Assembly: GCF_014905615.1 (NCBI RefSeq)
Contig: NZ_AQGU01000026.1
Location: 62,001-126,000 of the forward strand
Reading direction: 5' to 3'
Source: Pseudoalteromonas aliena SW19
Lineage (GTDB): Bacteria > Pseudomonadota > Gammaproteobacteria > Enterobacterales > Alteromonadaceae
DNA length: 64,000 nt
The notes below the pieces were generated by a model. It was not told where the DNA came from and did not search any database. It worked only from the letters and a program-made list of their open reading frames with translations. Of this stretch, positions 35,783 through 44,462 are shown in pieces; position 1 is the stretch's first letter, and each line of letters begins with the position of its first letter. The translations under genes were made by a program, and so were the position numbers.

Positions 35783-37399
35783 TTATTGCTCCTTCATCTT
35801 CATAACAAAAGGTATTGCATCTGGGCGTGTTTCAGTCAGCAATTCAGGCGTTGAAATATCAATATTTAGGTTTTTTGTTACATCGGGCACAAATTTATAG
35901 TCTTCATTTTCTTTAAGCTGCTTTGTAAAATCATCTATCGGCTTATCTTTATAAAAACGACGTAACTGCTTACATTCTTGTTGTATATAAAAGTGATCTG
36001 AAATGATGTTTTGTCGAGAAAAAAAATCACTCGTTTGTAATTTAAATAAATGGTTAATTGCATTGGTTACATCATTTTCCCTACATGCATGCAAATAGAG
36101 ATAAACCTTATTGTCTACTACGCTAAATACATCCCCTTCACGCTTAATATGAAATAAGTGAAGAGGATGAATAGGATCAATGCGAGGTAGTAACTCAAGT
36201 ATGACTAACACACCACTAACACCTAAATTAACTGCAGAATCACTGTGTTTTTCTACCTGATTAGTAAAGTCGATAAACGGCAAGTAACCTTTCGAAAAGG
36301 TATTTTCTGTGTATTGCAAAACATCATCAACCGAAGGCGGCAATGGCCTTGAAAATTTAAAGCCTTGAATTGATTGAATTTGTGATAGCAACCGCGATGG
36401 TTCTGAAAAACTATATAAAATTAAGTTCACACCGAGTGTTAAAAATAAGCATTCATCTTGATGGCGAATAATTCCATCAACATTTTGGATAACAAGTTTC
36501 AACCAGCGACCACAGTTTTTTCTAAGCTCAAAACACTGCTTAGCCAATAATGCTAAATCTGTATATCGGGTTACAGAAAAAACTAATGTCGCCGCCTTAA
36601 GCCGAGGACCTCTATTAAATAAATCATTATTTTCTTTCACAGTACGATAATGAGCCGGCAATTTGGTGCCCTCAGGAACCGAGCTTTGGACTAGCCACAC
36701 ATCACTTTCATCATTAAAATGGTTGTTATTAAAGGTATTTTCTGCAATTTTATTTTCTTGCACAACATATTGATTATTTTGCAAAGTTAGCTGGTATTGC
36801 TTATCCGCAATTACGCCAGTGCTGTGGCTCCAATAATCGTATTCAAGTACACGCACTGCAGCATCATTATCAATAAAAACAATACCGCTAAATAACTTAT
36901 TTAAACGTCGAACTAAAAACCTTAAGTTAACAACTTCTGGGCCAGATATTAAAAAGAGTAAACTCGTATTTACAGTGTTTAAAAATACATTGTATTTAGT
37001 AATGATCTGCGTCAGTTGGGCATCATCAAAGTCGTGTAATTGCTTTGTATTAAAATGAAGAAACACTAAGGCGTTCTCTATGCTTTTATATGCGCCTAGC
37101 TCTTTAATTACTCCGCGACTGATACGCTTTACTCCCCAATCAGTCATTTCTTTAGTAAACGAAAAAGAATGCACCCGCCCTTGATCATAAACGTCAAAAA
37201 GTGCATCTGAAAAAGGCGATTCATAAAAGGACTCTATTTGAGAAGAAACAATAAACACATCATTTTTGCCACTAACATCAACAGACTGTAGCGCAAACTC
37301 TATTGCTAAGTTATCAAAGGGAGCCAAAATAGCATAACTGGCAGCTAATTTTATTTCACTAGCGGCAGCGTCCAACCCTGTTATGTTAAGTTTATGCAC
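35783..37399 (-). CDS. bcsE: BcsE, c-di-GMP-binding cellulose regulator
   Basis: BcsE binds c-di-GMP through a GIL domain and stimulates cellulose synthesis. The 538-residue product has the degenerate receiver-like N-terminal region and the GIL domain at about residues 270-390. The I-site-like RxxD motif RHQD falls at about 312-315, in DGIIRHQDECLFLTLGVNL, and GFKFSRPLP follows downstream. It starts at GTG 37399 with AAGG 7 nt upstream. It is divergent from bcsR across 103 bp that must hold both promoters. Confidence 0.9.
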   Translation of the reverse strand: MHKLNITGLDAAASEIKLAASYAILAPFDNLAIEFALQSVDVSGKNDVFIVSSQIESFYESPFSDALFDVYDQGRVHSFSFTKEMTDWGVKRISRGVIKELGAYKSIENALVFLHFNTKQLHDFDDAQLTQIITKYNVFLNTVNTSLLFLISGPEVVNLRFLVRRLNKLFSGIVFIDNDAAVRVLEYDYWSHSTGVIADKQYQLTLQNNQYVVQENKIAENTFNNNHFNDESDVWLVQSSVPEGTKLPAHYRTVKENNDLFNRGPRLKAATLVFSVTRYTDLALLAKQCFELRKNCGRWLKLVIQNVDGIIRHQDECLFLTLGVNLILYSFSEPSRLLSQIQSIQGFKFSRPLPPSVDDVLQYTENTFSKGYLPFIDFTNQVEKHSDSAVNLGVSGVLVILELLPRIDPIHPLHLFHIKREGDVFSVVDNKVYLYLHACRENDVTNAINHLFKLQTSDFFSRQNIISDHFYIQQECKQLRRFYKDKPIDDFTKQLKENEDYKFVPDVTKNLNIDISTPELLTETRPDAIPFVMKMKEQ

Positions 37400-37502
37400 A
37401 GAAGACCTTTTATTTAAAATACTTTACTAGTTTAAGCAGCTATATTGTATAGTACACATTGAAAACGTTAAAATCTCAAAATAAAACTAATGAATATAGG
37501 TA

Positions 37503-37700
37503 ATGCAACATTTGTCTCTTAAGCCCCCAAAATTAACACCTAATGATATAGAAAATCTAGCTCGTCGCTTTGGTGGTAAAAAAGATGATTATATTGAAAT
37601 TACAGATAAACAAAAAAACATTCACACTATTAATAAATATGCGCTTTTGAAAGAAATTAATGATGAACTTATGGCTACCACTAGCATACAAAAAGAATAG
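37503..37700 (+). CDS. bcsR: BcsR, small cellulose regulatory subunit
   Basis: The 65-residue product has the BcsR/YhjR signature DIENLARRFGGKKDDYIEI followed by a basic helix. In E. coli BcsR complexes with BcsQ and stabilises the synthase macrocomplex. It is the first gene of bcsRQABZC, 13 nt before bcsQ. AGG lies unusually close to the ATG. Confidence 0.9.
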   Translation: MQHLSLKPPKLTPNDIENLARRFGGKKDDYIEITDKQKNIHTINKYALLKEINDELMATTSIQKE

Positions 37701-37713
37701 GTAAATTTATAAC

Positions 37714-38427
37714 GTGCAAAGAGTTTTTTTAAAAGGATTAAAAGGTGGCACCGGCTGTACCGCAATAGTAGCTAACCTTGCCTGCGTGTTAAAAAAATCA
37801 GCTGTTCACGTTATCGCTATAGATTTAGACTCAAAAAGTGACTTGTGTTTACATTTTGGTTTACCTTGGAAAAATACCCAAGGATGGAGTAACGCCAATA
37901 GTTTTGAAGGCGTTCTTAAGCACTTTCATCAAGACAACGATGGTGTTATTTTTTTACCTCACGGAGACAACACGCCTTCTAATTTAGATCTAAATAAATT
38001 AGCTAATAATTGCAAAAAATTAGACACCCCAGATACAACATGGATGCTTTTTGATTGCCCAAGCCACGTAGATATTAATAATTACACCTTAGATGAGGAC
38101 GATATTGTTATTGAAATAGTGAACTGCGATTCAATATGTCATAGCCTTATCTACAAGCGTTTACAAAAATTGAAAAACACCACTAACGCATGGCATCACT
38201 TTTTTTTAGTCAACAAATACAACTCAGCGTCAGTGCTCGAATTTGACTTGTTCTCACTTTGGCAATCTACACTACCTCTAATGGCTCCTTTTTTCATAAA
38301 CCATGATGAAGTAATTAAAGAATCGACAGCTTATCGTAACGTTGCACTAAATTGCGCACCGTATAGCGTTGCTAATGATGATTTTGAAACGCTAGCTGGA
38401 TGGCTCGCTAGTAAAGCCGCACTCTAA
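37714..38427 (+). CDS. bcsQ: BcsQ, MinD/ParA-like ATPase of the cellulose complex
   Basis: BcsQ is a SIMIBI-class ATPase that with BcsR positions and activates the synthase. The 237-residue product begins at GTG 37714. Its deviant Walker A reads KGGTGCT: the signature lysine is present but the P-loop lysine is Cys. E. coli BcsQ is also atypical here (GGVGTT). VIAIDLDSKSDL is the switch region. The stop overlaps the bcsA start (TAATG). Confidence 0.9.
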   Translation: MQRVFLKGLKGGTGCTAIVANLACVLKKSAVHVIAIDLDSKSDLCLHFGLPWKNTQGWSNANSFEGVLKHFHQDNDGVIFLPHGDNTPSNLDLNKLANNCKKLDTPDTTWMLFDCPSHVDINNYTLDEDDIVIEIVNCDSICHSLIYKRLQKLKNTTNAWHHFFLVNKYNSASVLEFDLFSLWQSTLPLMAPFFINHDEVIKESTAYRNVALNCAPYSVANDDFETLAGWLASKAAL

Positions 38428-41093
38428 TGGCACAATTAATTTATAAACATTCTTTTGAAAAGGCTTTTCGCCTTTTACTTAGTCTGTTTTTTACGCAAAA
38501 ATTAGTGCGTTTAATTATGTTTAAATTTTACGGTAATTTTAATCAGCATAAAATGAGCGCTATTGAGGCTATTTCAATGCCATTTATAGTCATTTTTTGC
38601 TCTCTTTTTTTTAAATTTGAGACCCGTAAAAAAAATATTAGTTATGTGTTAAAGCAGAACTATCCACATTTAAAGTCACCCTACAGAACTCACTTATACT
38701 CAAATACATTACGCTTTATTTTACAGAGTATTTTTCTTGCGTTTGTGAAAAATACAGCTAAAAAAAGTCATGTTAAAGAAAAAGTTTCACATCACTTCTA
38801 TCACTCTGTTAATTTCTTTTTCAGGCAACTCCGCTGGATTGATTTAAAATTAGGCAAGTTATTCAAACGTGTATTATCAAAAAATCAAAAAACGACTAGG
38901 CAAAGTGCTTTTCACTCTATAGCAGATGCGCGAGTATGGAAAAGCAAATCGGTCAGGTACGTCGTAATTACATTTGCACTATTTTTACTGGCGATTTTTG
39001 TAACTATTCCTTTTAGCTTAGAAGCACAAGCTATTTTTATAAGCTTTATTCTACTCGTAGCTTACTCTTTAAAAAAGATAAAAGGTCAAATGGCGACCAT
39101 AGTGATGATCACTTTATCGGTAACAACATCTTCACGTTACTTATGGTGGCGCTACACCGAAACCTTAAATTGGGATGACCCTCTTGCGCTTGTTTTAGGC
39201 GCAGGCTTATTATTAGCAGAAACTTATGCGTGGCTTGTTCTAATACTTGGCTTTTTTCAAACGATTAATCCATTAGAGCGAAAACCAATTCCATTGCCTA
39301 AAGACACCGATAAATGGCCCTCGGTCGATGTGTATATTCCAACTTATAACGAACCATTGAGTGTTGTAAAACCGACAACATTGGCAGCGCTAAGTATTGA
39401 TTGGCCTATAGATAAACTTAACGTTTACATACTTGATGATGGCAAACGTCCTGAGTTTCGCGAGTTTGCCCAAGAAGTTGGAGTCGGTTATTTAACTCGT
39501 CCTGATAGTAAACACGCAAAAGCAGGCAATATGAATAGTGCAATGCGTTTTACTAACGGCGAATACATTGCAATTTTTGACTGCGATCATGTACCTGCCC
39601 GATCATTTTTACAAATGACTATGGGGCAATTTTTAAAAGACAGCAAAGTGTGTTTAGTACAAACCCCGCATCACTTTTTCTCTGCCGACCCGTTTGAGCG
39701 AAATTTAAATAACCACACCCAAATCCCCAACGAAAACATGCTGTTTTATGGCCTAATTCAAGATGGTAATGATATGTGGGATGCCACATTTTTCTGTGGT
39801 TCATGCGCGGTATTAAAACGTGAAGCACTTGACAATATTGGCGGTTTTGCATTTGAAACAGTAACCGAAGATGCTCATACTGCATTACGCATGCAACGCG
39901 CAGGTTATAAAACCGCGTATATTAATATTCCGCAAGCAGCAGGTTTAGCTACCGACAGTTTGTCGGCCCATATTGGCCAACGAATTCGCTGGGCTCGCGG
40001 TATGGCACAAATTTTTAGACTCGATAACCCCCTACTTGGAAAGGGCCTCAGTCTTGCTCAACGTTTATGCTATATAAATGCGATGCTTCACTTTTTATCG
40101 GGCATCCCTCGAATAGTATTTTTAACCGCCCCCTTAGCACTTATATATTTTAACGCTTACATTATTTATGCGCCTTTTTTAGCTATCTTTATTTATGTAG
40201 TACCGACATTAATTCAAATAAAAGCGACTAACTCTCGTATCCAGGGTAAATATCGATATTCATTTTGGGGCGAAGTTTATGAATCAGTTTTGGCTTGGTA
40301 TATATTAAAACCAACCACTGTTGCGCTATTTAATCCTAATAAAGGCAAGTTTAATGTAACAGAAAAAGGCGGGTTAAATGATGAAGAGCATTATGATTGG
40401 GGAATTTCTAAACCTTACCTTATACTCTTAGCTATTAATGTTGCAGGTATTATTTTTGGTATTTTACGCCTGATTTTTGGTGATCCTTCTCAAATAGGCG
40501 TATTAGTTATCAGTATGGGCTGGGCAATTTATAATATAATCATTTTAGGTGCTGCGGTTGCAGTTGCTGCTGAAGCTCGCCAAGTTAGGCAATCACATCG
40601 AATTAAAGCGCATTTTCCTGCTGGTATTCGCCTAGCGAATGGCCATACATTAAAGGTTAAAATTACCGATTACTCAGATAATGGTGTTGGTATTGAAATA
40701 GATCACGCGCACTCATGCCGAGTCAATGACAAGGTTGAGCTATTAATGAGCCGAGGAAATAAGCAGTTTTCATTTACAACTTATGTATGTAATACGCGTA
40801 AAATGCAAATTGGTTTAACACTTAAAGATTTATCATTAGAAAAACAAAAAGCATTTATACAATGTACTTTTTCAAGAGCTGATGCCTGGCTTGATTGGCA
40901 AAATAACTTTAAACATGATCGCCCATCATATAGCTTTAAAGAAGTGCAAAAAACAAGTTTAAGAGGCTTTAGTAATTTATTGTTTCATGCTCCTAGACCT
41001 TTACAACCGACCATAAAACTATTAACTCGTTTGGTGGTTTATATACATTCATTTATTCCAAAAAAACCGGTAGTGCATAATAATTATGATTAA
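38427..41093 (+). CDS. bcsA: BcsA, cellulose synthase catalytic subunit
   Basis: BcsA polymerises UDP-glucose and translocates beta-1,4-glucan through the inner membrane when c-di-GMP is bound. The 888-residue product carries the GT2 motifs: TYNEP (about 306-310), FDCDH (about 384-388), the TED catalytic base (about 480) and QRIRW (about 518-522). The C-terminal PilZ domain shows RQVRQSHR (about 718-725) and DYSDNG (about 748-753), the RxxxR and DxSxxG c-di-GMP ligands. About eight membrane helices flank the GT domain. A basic N-terminal extension of about 150 residues resembles enterobacterial BcsA. Confidence 0.97.
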   Translation: MAQLIYKHSFEKAFRLLLSLFFTQKLVRLIMFKFYGNFNQHKMSAIEAISMPFIVIFCSLFFKFETRKKNISYVLKQNYPHLKSPYRTHLYSNTLRFILQSIFLAFVKNTAKKSHVKEKVSHHFYHSVNFFFRQLRWIDLKLGKLFKRVLSKNQKTTRQSAFHSIADARVWKSKSVRYVVITFALFLLAIFVTIPFSLEAQAIFISFILLVAYSLKKIKGQMATIVMITLSVTTSSRYLWWRYTETLNWDDPLALVLGAGLLLAETYAWLVLILGFFQTINPLERKPIPLPKDTDKWPSVDVYIPTYNEPLSVVKPTTLAALSIDWPIDKLNVYILDDGKRPEFREFAQEVGVGYLTRPDSKHAKAGNMNSAMRFTNGEYIAIFDCDHVPARSFLQMTMGQFLKDSKVCLVQTPHHFFSADPFERNLNNHTQIPNENMLFYGLIQDGNDMWDATFFCGSCAVLKREALDNIGGFAFETVTEDAHTALRMQRAGYKTAYINIPQAAGLATDSLSAHIGQRIRWARGMAQIFRLDNPLLGKGLSLAQRLCYINAMLHFLSGIPRIVFLTAPLALIYFNAYIIYAPFLAIFIYVVPTLIQIKATNSRIQGKYRYSFWGEVYESVLAWYILKPTTVALFNPNKGKFNVTEKGGLNDEEHYDWGISKPYLILLAINVAGIIFGILRLIFGDPSQIGVLVISMGWAIYNIIILGAAVAVAAEARQVRQSHRIKAHFPAGIRLANGHTLKVKITDYSDNGVGIEIDHAHSCRVNDKVELLMSRGNKQFSFTTYVCNTRKMQIGLTLKDLSLEKQKAFIQCTFSRADAWLDWQNNFKHDRPSYSFKEVQKTSLRGFSNLLFHAPRPLQPTIKLLTRLVVYIHSFIPKKPVVHNNYD

Positions 41094-43332
41094 AAAGTTG
41101 CTCAATACATTTCTAACATTGTTGCTTATTAGCTGCGCGCAGCACGCACACGCTATTGAGCCAATGCAAAATAAATCTATGTTTATAAATGGTTACCCAG
41201 AAAGCGCTCAAATATCTAGCCTACGCTTAGATTTTGAAGCGCTGGGTTTCACAGGGTATAAGCTTGACGGAGTAAATAACAACTCTCGTGTCGATTTTAC
41301 CAACCGAATTGATAAATTAAGTACAAATTTAAAACTTAACTTCTCATACACTAACTCACCGTCGTTAATCGCAAATGTGTCACATCTAAAAGTATATTTT
41401 AATGATAATTTAGTTACGGTGTTGCCCATTAATGAAAAATTAAGTGTGGTGAAAAATACGGTTAGTCACAATCTAGAACTAAATGCTAAATACATTCAGG
41501 ATTACAATCAAATCCGCTTTGAATTGGTTGGTTACTACGATTTAAAGTGCCAAGACTATTTTAGCCGCTCTATTTGGACAGAAATAAATAAGTCGAGCAA
41601 CATCACACTTGAGCAAAAGCAATTGGCAATCGACAGTCGCTTAGAATACCTACCCGAACCATTTTTTGACGCTAAAGACTACAACAAACTTAACCTCCCT
41701 TTTGTATTTTCAAAAGTACCAAACACACAAGCTATAGAAGCAGCCGCCACATTATCGAGTTGGTTTGGAGCTCAAGCTGATTGGCGTGGGGCTAATTTCC
41801 CCGTAATAATAAATAAAGCACCTAAGCAACATAGCGTGGTATTTATTACTAATGACTCAAAACCTGATTTTTTAAAAGATTATCCAGATGTTGAAAAGCC
41901 AACAGTTGAGCTAATCTCAAGCCCTATTCACAGATATAATAAAATGCTGTTAATTATTGGTCGCGACGAAAAAGATTTAAAAACAGCGGTAACAGGGCTG
42001 GTATTTGGTCATAAAATTATGACTGGCAGAACAGCAAGTATTGAAGCGATTAACCAACTCCCCCTTCGAAAGGCTTACGACGCTCCTCGTTGGCTCAGAA
42101 GTGACCGCCCTGTTCATTTTGATGAGCTCATTGATTACCCAACGCAATTACAAACTCAAGGTCTTAATAATGGCCCTGTAAAGCTAAATATTCGCTTTGC
42201 ACCTGATTTGTTTACATGGCGCGAAAAAGGCATCCCTATTACTCTGCAATACCGTAATACGCCAGAAAGCGAAACCTTAGATTCACGTTTAAATATGCTA
42301 ATTAACCAAGAATTTATTAGCGGTTTTTTATTAGATAAAAAAGACACCCTGCTAAAAACCACCCAAACATTACTGCCATTAATAGCGAATACTGATACGA
42401 CTCAAAGTACTGAGGGATTTTCTCTAAATGGCATTAATTTAGCCAACCGCAATGAGCTAAATTTTGATTTTAGATTCGCTGTACTTAAAAAAGGCGAATG
42501 CAGTGTTGCTCCTGCTGGCGGAGAATATGGAGTGATTGATGGAAATTCGCATATTGATGTCAGTGGGTTTGATCACTATATGGCTTTACCCGATTTAAAT
42601 GTATTTGCTAATAGCGGATTTCCATTTACAAAATATGCTGACTTACAGCAAACGTTAGTGTTAATAGATGAAACACCATCAGCTAAAGCACTGTCTGTTT
42701 TATTTAATTTAACAGGCCACTTTGGGGCAATAACGGGTTATCCGGCACATAGAATAAGTGTTGCCCATTTAAACGAAGACGCTAACCTAAACGGCAAAGA
42801 TGTGTTAGTTATCGCAAAACCCAATAGCCTTGCTAACAACTTAGATGAAGGTTCACACACAAATGTTTTACTCAGCAACAATCAACGCGCTATAAAACAA
42901 GCTTTATACAATGGCGCGTATGATGAGCAAACAACACAAAAAGTACACGTTAGTATTAAAAGTAGTGGTGACATAGCCGTTATTACAGGTTTTCAATCAC
43001 CGCTTGATTCTGAGCGCTCTATTGTATCATTAAGTGCAACATCTCAAAATGCATATACATTGCTCAATAATGCATTAATGAACTCAGCTCAACTTGCTCA
43101 AATTAAAGGCAGTGCCGCCGTTATAAACTCCCAAGGTATTAAAACAATTAAAACGGATGAGCAGTACTTTGTTGGTCATATTCCTGTACATACTTTAATT
43201 TGGTTCCATTTATCAGATCACCCATTTGTGCTGGCACTGCTGTCTGTTTTAATACTGCTACTCATCTCATTTATTCTGTGGCGATTACTCCAAGCACTCA
43301 CTTACAAACGCTTAGCGGAAGGAGATAAGTAA
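41086..43332 (+). CDS. bcsB: BcsB, periplasmic cellulose synthase subunit
   Basis: BcsB guides the glucan across the periplasm and is required for BcsA activity. The 748-residue product has a signal peptide (cleavage near HAHA, about residue 23), two carbohydrate-binding jelly-roll plus ferredoxin-like modules (including YDLKCQDYFSRSIWTEI and FRFAVLKKGECSVAP), and a C-terminal membrane anchor (about residues 715-737). It overlaps bcsA by 8 bp and is coupled to bcsZ by TAATG. Confidence 0.95.
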   Translation: MIKKLLNTFLTLLLISCAQHAHAIEPMQNKSMFINGYPESAQISSLRLDFEALGFTGYKLDGVNNNSRVDFTNRIDKLSTNLKLNFSYTNSPSLIANVSHLKVYFNDNLVTVLPINEKLSVVKNTVSHNLELNAKYIQDYNQIRFELVGYYDLKCQDYFSRSIWTEINKSSNITLEQKQLAIDSRLEYLPEPFFDAKDYNKLNLPFVFSKVPNTQAIEAAATLSSWFGAQADWRGANFPVIINKAPKQHSVVFITNDSKPDFLKDYPDVEKPTVELISSPIHRYNKMLLIIGRDEKDLKTAVTGLVFGHKIMTGRTASIEAINQLPLRKAYDAPRWLRSDRPVHFDELIDYPTQLQTQGLNNGPVKLNIRFAPDLFTWREKGIPITLQYRNTPESETLDSRLNMLINQEFISGFLLDKKDTLLKTTQTLLPLIANTDTTQSTEGFSLNGINLANRNELNFDFRFAVLKKGECSVAPAGGEYGVIDGNSHIDVSGFDHYMALPDLNVFANSGFPFTKYADLQQTLVLIDETPSAKALSVLFNLTGHFGAITGYPAHRISVAHLNEDANLNGKDVLVIAKPNSLANNLDEGSHTNVLLSNNQRAIKQALYNGAYDEQTTQKVHVSIKSSGDIAVITGFQSPLDSERSIVSLSATSQNAYTLLNNALMNSAQLAQIKGSAAVINSQGIKTIKTDEQYFVGHIPVHTLIWFHLSDHPFVLALLSVLILLLISFILWRLLQALTYKRLAEGDK

Positions 43333-44462
43333 TGAAATCAATCATTAATATATTTTTTGCTGTGATTGCACTATTTACTTTTAACGCAAAAGCGCAAGTA
43401 GAGCAGTGCCAACCTTGGCACCAATGGCAAGTCTTTAAAAATAACTTTATAAGCCAAGATGGCCGTGTTATTGACTTAGGCAGCGAGCAAAACATTACAA
43501 CCTCTGAAGGCCAATCTTATGCATTATTTTTTGCTGTAGTCGCAAACGACAAAGCAATGTTTGACTTAGTATTAAATTGGACGCAAGAGCACTTATCTGA
43601 GGGTGATTTAAGTACCCGTTTACCTGCATGGCAATGGGGGGTTAATAAACAAAATGTGGGGGGAATATTAGACTCAAACCCGGCATCAGATTCTGATTTA
43701 TGGATTGCCTATAGCTTGTCTCAAGCTGCCCGGCTTTGGAGCGATCGTCGCTACAGCATTTTAGCTGCCGTACTTGCACAGCGCATAATGCGAGAAGAAA
43801 CGGCTTATATTTCTGGCCTAGGTTTGTCCTTGCTACCAGCACCGGCTGGCTTTGAGTTTGAAAACGCACGCGTTAAACTTAACCCCAGCTATTCACCGTT
43901 GTTTATATATCAGCAATTTAAAAAGCTCTACCCACACTCACCTTGGCATCAGTTACACGAAGGCTCCGCAAAGCTTATTTTAGACACAGCTACTGAAGGT
44001 GTTAGCCCTGATTGGGTTATGTACGATGCTAATAACGGTTTTTACTATGATAGAAAAACCAGTGATATAGGCAGCTATAATGCTATTAGAGTATATTTAT
44101 GGGCTAGCATGATGGCAAATGATGCACCATATAAAAAAGAGCTACTAGCGCAATTTAATCCATTTATAAAAACGATTAATGAGCGTGGGTATGTACCTTT
44201 AAATACATTTGCTAAATCAGGTAAATCCGAAAAAACAGGTCCTTTGGGCTTCAACTCAGCGCTACTACCTCTATTGGCAGATCAAGGCAATGAATCATTA
44301 ATTATGGCAATTAAACAAAAATTAATGGTCGATAAGTCATTCACCCAAACACGTTATTACGACAGTGTACTTAATTTATTTAGCACAAGTACGTTAAATA
44401 AACGTTTTTCAATTACAGCAGACGGGACGCTACAACCAATGTGGAGCATTGAATGCCCTTAA
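43332..44462 (+). CDS. bcsZ: BcsZ, periplasmic endoglucanase (GH8)
   Basis: BcsZ is a GH8 endo-beta-1,4-glucanase needed for proper cellulose export. The 376-residue product has a signal peptide (cleavage after about residue 19, KAQ), the proton-donor segment TSEGQSYALFFAV (Glu at about residue 55) and the Asp-bearing ASDSDLWIAYSLSQAARLW (about 112-130). GGAG lies 7 nt before the ATG, inside the bcsB end. Confidence 0.95.
   Translation: MKSIINIFFAVIALFTFNAKAQVEQCQPWHQWQVFKNNFISQDGRVIDLGSEQNITTSEGQSYALFFAVVANDKAMFDLVLNWTQEHLSEGDLSTRLPAWQWGVNKQNVGGILDSNPASDSDLWIAYSLSQAARLWSDRRYSILAAVLAQRIMREETAYISGLGLSLLPAPAGFEFENARVKLNPSYSPLFIYQQFKKLYPHSPWHQLHEGSAKLILDTATEGVSPDWVMYDANNGFYYDRKTSDIGSYNAIRVYLWASMMANDAPYKKELLAQFNPFIKTINERGYVPLNTFAKSGKSEKTGPLGFNSALLPLLADQGNESLIMAIKQKLMVDKSFTQTRYYDSVLNLFSTSTLNKRFSITADGTLQPMWSIECP

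Noticed and set aside
37400..37502. Second small ORF in the bcsE-bcsR divergent region starting at ATG 37490
   Set aside because: It is out of frame with bcsR, very short, and overlaps the bcsR ribosome site.
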